Source: a bacterium (GTDB lineage Bacteria; ARS69). Taken from it: a stretch of DNA of 5,434 nt. How positions within the stretch are numbered: position 1 is the first letter of the stretch; every line of letters starts with the position of its first letter. Shown piece after piece: positions 1 through 5,434 of this stretch. The notes beneath the pieces were generated by a model. It saw only the letters and a list, made by a program, of their open reading frames with translations, did no database searches and was not told the DNA's origin. Made by a program: the position numbers and the translations under genes. The stretch lies in the NCBI GenBank assembly GCA_025774865.1, contig JALGZO010000597.1, positions 1-5,434 of the forward strand. The letters are read 5' to 3'.

Positions 1-1178
1 CTCTCGAAGCTGCGAGATCGATTCCAGCTGAGCCCGAGGAGCACCACCAAGATGATCCCTACGGCGACGCCGCTCGGCCTCCCGAATCGCCGTGTGAGTC
101 CGGCGGCGCCGGCCGCGGCGAGCGCGATCGGGCCGAGGCTGGCCGGATAGACGAAGTGATCCGCTACGTAGCTGTACCGGAAGAAGTAGACGTTGAAGAA
201 CCCGAGCGTGGGGAGGAGGGTCCCCGCGAAGAACAAGACGGCGACGAGAGGGCCGCGCCCGACTCTCCTTCGAAACAACCACAAGCCCGCGATCAACGCG
301 ACCTCGATCAGCAGGTAGAGATACTGCCACCAGACGCTGGCGTCGATTGTCCATCGCTCGTAATTGAATGACAGGCCCAGCGGCCAGACCAGCTTGGCCA
401 CATAGAACCCGAGCGCCCGGCTGGCGACGAGGAACCGCTCGACCCACGAAAGATCCCAGAGATCGCCCGACGCTCCACCGCGAGTCGTCTCGATCCACAG
501 GGTCAGCAGGCCCATCGCCAGGCCGAGCAAGAACATGGGAACGAGCGGAACCACGCCGTCCAGGCGCAGGCGCCCCCGCTTCCACCAGAGCACGAGCAAG
601 AGCGCGGCGGGGAGGCTCAAGGTGGCGGTCTTGCTGAACAGAGCAGCGCAGAACAGTCCCAGGCTCAGGAAGTAGAATCGCCACCGTCCCGGAGGCGACG
701 AGGACCCGAGTCCGGCAAAGCGAAGATAGGTGAGTGCGGAGAGGAGGTAGAAGGCGACGGAGAGGACGTTCTTCCTCTCGGCGACCCACGCGACCGATTC
801 GACGTGCAAGGGGTGAAGGGCGAAGATCGCGGCCGCGAACCACGCGCCGCGCACCGAAAGTCGAAGGAGCAAGACCCATACGAGGAGACTGTTCAGGGCG
901 TGGAGAACCACGTTCACTAGGTGGTAGCCCAGGGGTTCGACGCCCCACAGTTGATACTCGATCCAGAAGGTCGTGAAGACGAGCGGGTAGTACTGAGGGG
1001 TCGCCCCCTGCTCGAGCCAGATCTGCTTCAAGCCTCCCACGTCTCGAAGCGTGAGGTTTTCGGTGACGTAGTTCTCGTCGTCCACGATGTACCCGGCGTT
1101 CGTGGCCGGGTAGTACGCGGCGAGCACCAGAACGACGAGGAGGGCTCCCGCCCACCCGGGACTTCCTTTCCAGTTCAC
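1..1178 (-). CDS. TMTC-like membrane glycosyltransferase, N-terminal 392 residues (3' end outside window)
   Basis: The reading frame runs from a GTG at 1178 off the left edge. I chose this start because GGGAGG lies 9 nt upstream and a hydrophobic segment follows at once (residues 8-24). The product is a polytopic inner-membrane protein with about ten hydrophobic segments. Family signatures seen: the acidic first-loop motif VDDENY (Asp33-Asp34), where GT-C transferases keep catalytic acidic residues; HPLHVESVAWVAERKN at 122-137; FSKTATLSLP at 181-190; SFNYERW at 270-276; and VADHFVYPAS at 338-347. This combination is typical of bacterial relatives of the eukaryotic TMTC O-mannosyltransferases (DUF1736 type), which usually end in TPR repeats; that part would lie beyond the window. 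Expected role, by family: transfer of a sugar from a polyprenyl-phosphate donor to exported proteins. Substrate and sugar are unknown. The 286-bp gap to the DUF302 gene suggests its own promoter. The family is secure; the activity is inferred. Confidence 0.88.
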   Translation of the reverse strand, partial: MNWKGSPGWAGALLVVLVLAAYYPATNAGYIVDDENYVTENLTLRDVGGLKQIWLEQGATPQYYPLVFTTFWIEYQLWGVEPLGYHLVNVVLHALNSLLVWVLLLRLSVRGAWFAAAIFALHPLHVESVAWVAERKNVLSVAFYLLSALTYLRFAGLGSSSPPGRWRFYFLSLGLFCAALFSKTATLSLPAALLLVLWWKRGRLRLDGVVPLVPMFLLGLAMGLLTLWIETTRGGASGDLWDLSWVERFLVASRALGFYVAKLVWPLGLSFNYERWTIDASVWWQYLYLLIEVALIAGLWLFRRRVGRGPLVAVLFFAGTLLPTLGFFNVYFFRYSYVADHFVYPASLGPIALAAAGAAGLTRRFGRPSGVAVGIILVVLLGLSWNRSRSFE

Positions 1179-1464
1179 CCCCGAAGTCCTCCCGTGCGCC
1201 GATCCCCGGCGCCTCGCTGCCCACAGTCTGCCCGAGAATCGCCCCGAGCGGCACGGGGCAAATGAGGTTCGCGCTGGATGCGTGTGTCAACGGCGGTCGA
1301 GGGCACCGGACACTCGCGGTCGTCCCGATTTGATCGACCGCTCGCGCGTCACTGTCGTCGCGCGCCACGGTTTCTTGCTCCGGAGTATGCCTCCTCGCTG
1401 CCGCGGTCGCGCTGCTGGCGGCGGCGTGCGATCGCGAGCCGGCAGTGCAAGGGGGGGATTCGTG
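1179..1464. other. Intergenic region between the DUF302 and TMTC-like genes
   Basis: I see no convincing gene here. Read on the minus strand it forms the leader of the TMTC-like gene. It holds a perfect TTGACA hexamer (minus strand, 1290-1285), but the hexamer at 18-nt spacing, CTCATT at 1266-1261, is a poor -10, so the promoter is only tentative. It also holds a GC-rich hairpin at 1241-1259 and a run of seven G at 1451-1457. There is no intrinsic terminator with a T tract after the DUF302 stop; GC-rich dyads such as GCGATCGC occur there but without a following U-run. Confidence 0.5.
1241..1259 (-). other. GC hairpin in the leader of the TMTC-like gene
   Basis: GCCCCG (1241-1246) and CGGGGC (1254-1259) are perfect complements around a 7-nt loop. 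The structure sits 63 bp upstream of the GTG start at 1178, so it would fall in the 5' untranslated RNA if transcription begins near 1255 or further upstream. Neither strand has a T tract after it, which argues against an intrinsic terminator. In DNA this GC-rich, a 6-bp stem may be chance. Confidence 0.2.
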
Positions 1465-1887
1465 TCAGGGCGACGTCACAGATCTGGCTAGCTGGTCCGC
1501 GACGCGTCGAAGGCGAGTCCGGGCTTCCGCGGCCACGTCCTGAATCGCCGGATCAGCCCCGAGCTCGCCGAACGACATGAACTGATCCGGGTCGCCGATG
1601 CGTACGATGGAACCGCCTTCGGGCCTGCTCTCGACCGTGAGATTACACGGCAGCATGAGACCCACTTCCGCCCTGCGGGAAAGCGCCCGGTGGGCGAGCT
1701 GAGGATTGCAGGCGCCGAGGATCACGTAGGGGCGAAACTCCTCGTCCAGCTTCTCTCTAAAAGTCTCGCGCACGTCGATTCTCGTGAGGATGCCGAATCC
1801 CTCCTCCTTCAAAGCTCCGGCCACGCGCTCCACCGTGTCGTCGTACGACAGCGTCGACTCGACTTCGAACCCCAAAGCGTTGCTCAT
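1465..1887 (-). CDS. DUF302 domain-containing protein
   Basis: The product has 140 residues, the usual size for a stand-alone DUF302 protein. The frame stays open further upstream into the M13 gene, but the ATG at 1887 is the likely start because AAAGGAGG lies 10 nt before it and the DUF302 fold begins right after it. Family signatures seen: STLSYDDTVERV near the N-terminus, EEGFGILTRIDV (28-39), FRPYVILGACNPQLAHRAL (51-69) and VGLMLPCNL (75-83). The two conserved cysteines are Cys60 (GACNP) and Cys81 (LPCN). There is no signal peptide, so it is probably cytoplasmic. Known members are small alpha/beta proteins that form dimers; their biochemical function is not established, and the paired Cys suggest metal, thiol or small-ligand binding only as inference. 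The start is 25 bp after the M13 stop on the same strand, so the two genes are probably co-transcribed. It is unclear why a cytoplasmic DUF302 would pair with an exported peptidase. Confidence 0.93.
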   Translation of the reverse strand: MSNALGFEVESTLSYDDTVERVAGALKEEGFGILTRIDVRETFREKLDEEFRPYVILGACNPQLAHRALSRRAEVGLMLPCNLTVESRPEGGSIVRIGDPDQFMSFGELGADPAIQDVAAEARTRLRRVADQLARSVTSP

Positions 1888-1912
1888 CTCGCGATTGCCT
1901 CCTTTCCCGCGT

Positions 1913-3925
1913 CTACCATACCCGGACGCGGCGATCCGGACGACGGACCATCGGAGCGTCCGGCCGGCAGCCGAAAGCTTCCGCAAACTCCGGCAGGTTG
2001 GACAGCGGTCCGTTGACGCGCCAGTACGAAGGCGCGTGAACGTCGCGCTCCACGTCCGTCTTCAGTTCCTCCGGTCGGATGGTCTCCCTCCAGTTGTGCG
2101 CCCAGGCGAGAAAGAAGCGCTGCTCTCCCGTGAAGCCGTCGATGAGATCGGGCTCTGCTCCGTTCAGCGAACGGCGCCAGGCGTGAAAGGCCAGGGTCAC
2201 ACCGCCGAGATCTGCGATGTTCTCGCCGAGCGTGAGAGTGCCGTTCACCCGTACGCTGTCGAGGACGACGTAGTCGTCGAACTGCTCGACGAGCCGCGAC
2301 GCGGCCGCCTCGAACTGCGCGGCGTCTTCGTCCGTCCACCAGTCTCGGAGATTGCCCTCGGCATCATACTGTCGGCCCTGGTCATCCAGCGCGTGGGTGA
2401 TCTCGTGGGCGATGGTCGCCCCGATGGCTCCGTAGTTCATGGCGGGATCGCGGTTCGCGTCGAAGAACGGCGGCTGGAACTTCGCGGCCGGGTACTCGAT
2501 GGCGTTGCGAGCCGGGATGTACGCGCCCGTGAGACGTTGCGGATTCAACGCCCAGAGGTCCGGATCCGGCCGGCCGATCCGAGAGAGATCGCGATCCACC
2601 CGGAATCGCGAGATGTCCGCGACCATCTCGAGCAGCGAGTCCTCCTCGTGGAGCTCTAGGGCAGTGTGATCGAAGGTCTCGTCCGGATACCCGATGCGAA
2701 CGTCCATCGTTCTCAGCTTGGCGAGCGCTTCCTGTCGCGTCGCCGAACTCATCCACTCCAGCTCCTGGATGCGGTCCCGGAACACCGCGAGAATGTTGTC
2801 CACCATCTCCTCGGCCGTTGCCTTGGCGGCCGGTGGAAACGAGGCCTGCGCCCATTGCCGACCGAGAGTCTCTCCGAGCGCGAAGTCCGCGAGGCTTTCG
2901 CACATGCGGATGCGGGGCGGGGGGGCGACGGATCCGGACCAGAGGGCGCGAAGATCCCCGTCGAGGGCGGCCAGGTGCGAATCGAGGAAGCGAGAAGCGC
3001 GCCGGACGAGCCACCACGAGAGATAGCTGCGCCAGGCTGCCACCGCCTGGTCGGTCAGAAGGTGGTCGACCTGAGTCAGGAATTCGGGCTGGGCGACGTT
3101 GTACTCCTCCGGCTCCGGGACCCCCAAAGACTCGAAGTAAGCAGCCCAGTCGACCGACGGCGTCATCGCCCGCACTTCGGCGCGAGTCATGCGGTTCGTG
3201 ACGCGATTCGGATCGCGTCGCGCTTCTCGCGACATGGTCGCGCGGGCCAGCAAAGTCTCCAACTCGAGCACCCGCACCGCCTTCGTGCCCGCTTCCACGG
3301 CGTCGTGTCCGAGAAGCTCGAAGGCACGTTGCACGAGCGCGAGGTATTCCTCGCGCAGAGATTCGAAGTCCTCCCCCTCGTTCAGGTACCAGGTCGAAAC
3401 CGGCAGCGTCAATCCACCCTGCGAGAGCTCGGCGATCATCATGGAAGCGTCTTCGGGATCGCTCGTCGCCCCGAGCTCGAAGGGGACGCCCACTCCGATC
3501 CGGTGCAAAGAGCCGAACGTCTCGGCGAGCGTTCGCGTGTCCCGAACCATCTCGACCTGGGAGAGGAGCGCTTCCAAAGGCTCGTCACCTTCCCGCTCCA
3601 CGCGCTCCGAGTCCATGCAGCACGCGAAGAAGAGTCCCAGCTTGCGTTCTCCGCTGCCTGTGGCCGCCGATTCCCACGACTCGGCCGCCTCCCAGAGCTT
3701 CGCCCGGAGCGTTTCCCGGGTCCGCTCGTTGACCTCCGCGTAGGCGCTCCAGCTCGCTCGATCGTCGGGCACCGGATTTGCGGTCATCCAGCCACCGTTT
3801 GCGAAGCGGTAGAAGTCGTCACAGGGCACGCACGTCGTATCGAGGTGTGTCGGAGACGTCTCTTGCGCCGAGGCGAGTGCGGCGGATACGAGCAGGAGGG
3901 TCGAAGGAAGAAGCGTCCGGATCAC
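1913..3925 (-). CDS. Secreted M13 family zinc metallopeptidase (neprilysin/PepO-like)
   Basis: This 670-residue protein is full length for a bacterial M13 peptidase. The start is a GTG with GGAGG 5 nt upstream; it opens a type I signal peptide (hydrophobic 5-18, probable cleavage after Ala-Ser-Ala at residue 20). The N-terminal M13 domain begins with TTCVPCDDFYRFANGGW (30-46). The catalytic domain has the zinc motif HEITH (507-511: His507, Glu508, His511), the third ligand Glu568 with Asp572 in LGENIADLGG, and His630 and Arg636 in DVHAPSYWR, matching neprilysin His711 and Arg717. It ends in RVRVW, the family's usual Trp terminus. All catalytic residues are present, so it should be an active zinc endo- or oligopeptidase outside the cytoplasm. 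Two oddities: the substrate-binding NAxY motif reads TGAY (466-469), and the Cys usual in the N-terminal CGxW is Asn43. It probably heads a two-gene unit with the DUF302 gene. Confidence 0.96.
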   Translation of the reverse strand: MIRTLLPSTLLLVSAALASAQETSPTHLDTTCVPCDDFYRFANGGWMTANPVPDDRASWSAYAEVNERTRETLRAKLWEAAESWESAATGSGERKLGLFFACCMDSERVEREGDEPLEALLSQVEMVRDTRTLAETFGSLHRIGVGVPFELGATSDPEDASMMIAELSQGGLTLPVSTWYLNEGEDFESLREEYLALVQRAFELLGHDAVEAGTKAVRVLELETLLARATMSREARRDPNRVTNRMTRAEVRAMTPSVDWAAYFESLGVPEPEEYNVAQPEFLTQVDHLLTDQAVAAWRSYLSWWLVRRASRFLDSHLAALDGDLRALWSGSVAPPPRIRMCESLADFALGETLGRQWAQASFPPAAKATAEEMVDNILAVFRDRIQELEWMSSATRQEALAKLRTMDVRIGYPDETFDHTALELHEEDSLLEMVADISRFRVDRDLSRIGRPDPDLWALNPQRLTGAYIPARNAIEYPAAKFQPPFFDANRDPAMNYGAIGATIAHEITHALDDQGRQYDAEGNLRDWWTDEDAAQFEAAASRLVEQFDDYVVLDSVRVNGTLTLGENIADLGGVTLAFHAWRRSLNGAEPDLIDGFTGEQRFFLAWAHNWRETIRPEELKTDVERDVHAPSYWRVNGPLSNLPEFAEAFGCRPDAPMVRRPDRRVRVW

Positions 3926-3976
3926 GGGCTCCTCCGCGTCGGGGTCGGGGCGTGGGCGCTAAGCATAGGACGTCTG

Positions 3977-3992
3977 AACCGGGCTCTCGGTT
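3977..3992. repeat. Small inverted repeat upstream of the M13 gene
   Basis: AACCG (3977-3981) and CGGTT (3988-3992) are perfect complements with a 6-nt spacer. The repeat lies 52 bp before the M13 start, after the lipoprotein stop. It could be a weak RNA hairpin or a binding site. It lacks a following T tract, and the stem is short enough to be chance. Confidence 0.2.
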
Positions 3993-4004
3993 GCGGACGA
4001 AAAT

Positions 4005-4016
4005 GTGACCTGTCAC
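4005..4016. promoter_or_regulatory. GTGAC-N2-GTCAC palindrome, candidate operator or weak terminator
   Basis: GTGAC (4005-4009) and GTCAC (4012-4016) form a perfect 5-2-5 inverted repeat between the lipoprotein stop and the M13 start, 80 bp upstream of the latter. Read on the minus strand it is followed by ATTTT, so a short GTGA/TCAC hairpin could also act as a weak terminator for the lipoprotein mRNA. The arms recall TGTGA/TCACA half-sites of CRP/FNR-type regulators, but the spacing is shorter than the usual six, so I do not assign it to them. Confidence 0.25.
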
Positions 4017-4031
4017 CCCAACGCGGATGCC

Positions 4032-4622
4032 TCAGCGGGCGACGCGCTTGTCGCTCTCCCGCCGTAGGGTCTGCGACTCGCGCGCAACCGCACCGACGGA
4101 ATCGAGCTGCTCCTGGATCTCTTCGAGCTCGCGTTGCAGTCTCCGGCGCTCGGCCCGCAAGCCCTCGGCATAGGCCGAGCTGATCGCGCGACCCTGCTCG
4201 TCGGCCGTGAGTGCTATGTCACGGGCCTCGGCGGCATCGGACGTCGCCAGGGTAACCCCGGCGTCCAGACGCTCCAGCTCCAGTCGAGTTCTGCCCTCGA
4301 GGTTCGTGAGCTGGTGCTTCGCGTCGTCGAGCCGGAGAGCCAACCCGTTGATGTGTTCACGCACGCCGTCGAGGGCGGCCAGGTCCGTCTCCACGGATTC
4401 CACCCGGGTTGCGAGCGTTCGCTCCACTTCAGCGAGCTCGCCGCGCACGCTTTCGAGCTCGTCCCGAACCGCCTGCGTTTCTGCGGCTCTCTCCTGGTCG
4501 CGCTGCTCCAGTGCGGCCTGCTGTTTCTTCAGATCTCCCTTCGTCGCCACCCCCAGCACCCCACAACCCATCAGCAGCACGAGGGGGACCACGAGTAGCC
4601 CCCTCTTCGCGATATCGAGCAT
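4032..4622 (-). CDS. Coiled-coil lipoprotein of unknown function
   Basis: I do not recognise a named family. The product has 196 residues. It opens with a type II signal peptide: Lys6-Arg7, a hydrophobic core at 8-18, and lipobox Leu-Met-Gly-Cys at 17-20, so Cys20 should be lipidated after cleavage. Residue +2 is Gly rather than Asp, which in Enterobacteria favours outer-membrane sorting; that rule may not hold here. From about residue 28 to the end the chain is very rich in Glu, Arg, Ala, Leu and Gln with heptad spacing, for example in ELESVRGELAEVERTL and RRRLQRELEEIQEQLDS, and has almost no Pro or Gly. This indicates a long helical coiled coil in the periplasm. The ATG at 4622 follows GGGGAGGA closely, so the start is firm. 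The role may be structural or scaffolding, but that is a guess. The M13 gene follows 106 bp downstream on the same strand. Confidence 0.85.
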   Translation of the reverse strand: MLDIAKRGLLVVPLVLLMGCGVLGVATKGDLKKQQAALEQRDQERAAETQAVRDELESVRGELAEVERTLATRVESVETDLAALDGVREHINGLALRLDDAKHQLTNLEGRTRLELERLDAGVTLATSDAAEARDIALTADEQGRAISSAYAEGLRAERRRLQRELEEIQEQLDSVGAVARESQTLRRESDKRVAR

Positions 4623-4626
4623 GATG

Positions 4627-4655
4627 TCCTCCCCGGCGGAGCGTACCGCTCCACC
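4627..4655 (-). promoter_or_regulatory. 5' leader hairpin flush against the lipoprotein Shine-Dalgarno
   Basis: On the minus-strand transcript GGUGGAGCG (4655-4647) pairs with CGCUCCGCC (4643-4635) across a GUA triloop. This gives nine continuous base pairs including one G-U wobble. On the plus strand the same position would be a C-A mismatch, so the fold suits only the lipoprotein mRNA. The Shine-Dalgarno GGGGAGGA (4634-4627) starts at the very next base. The CUCC of the 3' arm could alternatively pair with GGAG of the ribosome site, giving a possible open/closed switch or an mRNA-protecting hairpin. Confidence 0.4.
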
Positions 4656-4727
4656 GATTTCTTCGTGGGATCATTCGGCCAGGGGAGGGGGCCGGACCGG
4701 GGCCGGCGGGGCTGCGATGCCCTCATC

Positions 4728-4757
4728 GACAACCTACCAATAGACAACGTACCAAAA
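4728..4757. repeat. Tandem 15-nt direct repeat, candidate operator
   Basis: Two adjacent copies: GACAACCTACCAATA (4728-4742) and GACAACGTACCAAAA (4743-4757), matching at 13 of 15 positions. They lie near the middle of the divergent intergenic region, 106 bp from the lipoprotein start and 114 bp from the EEP start, in the only AT-richer patch. The 15-nt period is not an integral number of helical turns (about 1.4), which would put the copies on different faces of the helix. They may be a regulator site or a small local duplication. Confidence 0.35.
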
Positions 4758-4794
4758 AAGAGGCCCGAGAGCGACGCCGACACGCCGTCGAGCC

Positions 4795-4837
4795 CGATTG
4801 GAGTTCGGCGCCGGCCTCCATCGGCCGATACCAATCG
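4795..4837. repeat. Nested inverted repeat upstream of the EEP gene
   Basis: The outer arms CGATTGG (4795-4801) and CCAATCG (4831-4837) are perfect 7-bp complements. Inside lies a second stem, CGGCC (4812-4816) with GGCCG (4823-4827), around a 6-nt loop, and the perfect 10-bp palindrome ATCGGCCGAT (4820-4829). It ends 33 bp before the EEP start and about 20 bp before its ribosome site, so it may be an operator or a leader RNA structure. There is no T tract for a terminator. Confidence 0.3.
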
Positions 4838-4870
4838 CGGACTTGGCCGCCCTCATTGAAGGAGGCGACG

Positions 4871-5434
4871 ATGAGGCCGCGCATCTCTTGGGCCCTGCTC
4901 GGTGTCGTTCTGTCGGCCGGGCTGGTCACCGCGCAGGAGCCGCTCGATCTGTTCGAGAACGAGCCCGCGCTTTCGGCAGAATTCGTTCGGGTCGCGACAT
5001 GGAACCTGCGGCACATCAACGTCGAAGGTGGCGCCGGCGACTTCCTCGTGGGAACGACGGAGGAACAGGATTTCGCGATCCTCACGGCGACGTACGCCAA
5101 AGCGATCGAAGACCTGGATCTGGAGCTCGTGGCCGTCGTGAAGCACCAGCCAAGACAGGGCGAGCCGAATCGCCTCCATCAGATCCGTGACCATCTGAAT
5201 GCCGACCACGGAGACCTCTGGATGGCAGACGAGTCCGAGATCGAGTACGACAACTCGAACGGCCCGTTCGGCGGCCTCCAGTTCGGCCTCCTCTGGAAAT
5301 CCGATCGAATCACGATCGATCCCGATGAAGACACCCTGCTTGCCGAACTTCGTCAGCCGAGGGACGCGTCCGGGGATCTTCTCCATCGTCGGCTTCGCGC
5401 CCCCTGGATGGTTCCGGTACGCGCCGGCAATCTC
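4871..5434 (+). CDS. Exported endonuclease/exonuclease/phosphatase (EEP) fold protein, N-terminal 188 residues (3' end outside window)
   Basis: The frame opens with ATG at 4871, with AAGGAGG 5 nt upstream, and runs off the right edge. It starts with a type I signal peptide (Arg2-Arg4, hydrophobic 7-19, probable cleavage after Val-Thr-Ala at 21). The EEP hallmark is RVATWNLRHI (40-49), where Asn45 is the family's first active-site residue. Next come the DFAILTATYAKAIEDLDLELVAVV helix and strand (67-90), GGLQFGLLWKSDRITI (134-149), and LRAPWMVPVRAGN (175-187), which matches the RxP...FR.G strand that precedes the conserved HL motif. The catalytic Asp and His residues would lie beyond the window. 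The metal-binding Glu expected in a QE or VE motif near residue 91 is Lys (AVVKHQ, 88-93), so nuclease activity is doubtful. It is transcribed away from the lipoprotein gene. The fold is confident; substrate (nucleic acid, phospholipid or phosphoester) is unknown. Confidence 0.85.
   Translation, partial: MRPRISWALLGVVLSAGLVTAQEPLDLFENEPALSAEFVRVATWNLRHINVEGGAGDFLVGTTEEQDFAILTATYAKAIEDLDLELVAVVKHQPRQGEPNRLHQIRDHLNADHGDLWMADESEIEYDNSNGPFGGLQFGLLWKSDRITIDPDEDTLLAELRQPRDASGDLLHRRLRAPWMVPVRAGNL

Larger units (their letters stand above)
4623..4870. other. Divergent intergenic region (lipoprotein / EEP gene)
   Basis: This 248-bp region must hold promoters for both divergent genes. I find no good -35/-10 pair for the housekeeping sigma factor on either strand. 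It does contain a hairpin against the lipoprotein ribosome site (4635-4655), a GC-rich tract (4681-4715), a tandem 15-nt repeat in the only AT-richer patch (4728-4757), and a nested inverted repeat before the EEP gene (4795-4837). No credible small ORF with a ribosome site is seen. Confidence 0.6.

Noticed and set aside
1430-1464. GC-rich dyads after the DUF302 stop as an intrinsic terminator
   Set aside because: The dyads are interrupted and have no T tract on the transcript strand; termination here may be Rho-dependent or absent.
1334-1543. Plus-strand frame that reads like a lipoprotein leader (CLLAAAVALLAAACDREP) ahead of a short tail
   Set aside because: There is no ATG, GTG or TTG start or ribosome site in frame, the lipobox is imperfect, and the tail is the antisense of the DUF302 C-terminus. 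Ala/Leu runs arise easily in GC-rich DNA. A decayed lipoprotein remnant cannot be fully excluded.
156-1580. Several short plus-strand frames across the TMTC-like gene and the following gap
   Set aside because: Their compositions are Arg/Pro/Gly-rich and low in complexity, they lack ribosome sites, and they lie mostly opposite the clear membrane-protein frame.
3962-3990. TATGCT on the minus strand as a -10 box for the M13 gene
   Set aside because: It matches the consensus at four of six positions, but the hexamer 17 nt upstream (CCGAGA) does not resemble a -35 box, so I do not call a promoter.
1784-4183. Long plus-strand frames of 291 and 505 codons opposite the DUF302, M13 and lipoprotein genes
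   Set aside because: They are antisense shadows of well-supported minus-strand genes in high-GC DNA. Their translations are rich in Arg, Pro and Gly with no recognisable domain.
4853-5386. Minus-strand frame of 177 codons opposite the EEP gene
   Set aside because: The plus-strand frame has a ribosome site, signal peptide and EEP motifs, so this frame is its antisense shadow.

Overview
The window is a compact stretch of high-GC bacterial DNA with five protein-coding genes, two of them cut by the window edges. Four lie on the minus strand, read from right to left: a coiled-coil lipoprotein, a secreted M13 zinc metallopeptidase, a small DUF302 protein, and a multi-span membrane protein of the TMTC-like glycosyltransferase family. 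One gene, on the plus strand at the right edge, is an exported endonuclease/exonuclease/phosphatase (EEP) fold protein that diverges from the lipoprotein gene. I see no rRNA, tRNA, CRISPR array, insertion sequence, phage or plasmid feature.

The organism looks Gram-negative. It has type I and type II signal peptides, purine-rich GGAGG ribosome sites before every gene, GTG as well as ATG starts, and strong G/C preference at third codon positions. TMTC-like proteins and M13 peptidases of the TTCxPCDDFYxxANGGW type are, from general knowledge, common in Acidobacteriota, Gemmatimonadota, Planctomycetota and related uncultured lineages. The phylum is inference and cannot be settled from the sequence alone.

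Layout: 1-1178 (minus) TMTC-like protein, C-terminus outside the window; 1179-1464 intergenic; 1465-1887 (minus) DUF302 protein; 1913-3925 (minus) M13 peptidase, only 25 bp upstream of the DUF302 gene and probably co-transcribed with it; 3926-4031 short intergenic with small inverted repeats; 4032-4622 (minus) lipoprotein; 4623-4870 divergent intergenic region with a hairpin against the lipoprotein ribosome site, a tandem 15-nt repeat and a nested inverted repeat; 4871-5434 (plus) EEP protein, 3' end outside the window.

Four of the five products are predicted to be exported or membrane-bound, so the neighbourhood concerns the cell envelope: protein glycosylation, extracytoplasmic peptide cleavage and an outer-membrane or periplasmic lipoprotein. 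No pathway joins all five, and I find no convincing new multi-gene system. The best leads are local: the EEP protein has Lys where the family's metal-binding Glu normally sits, the M13 peptidase lacks the usual NAxY substrate-binding motif, and the divergent intergenic region holds structured elements that look regulatory.
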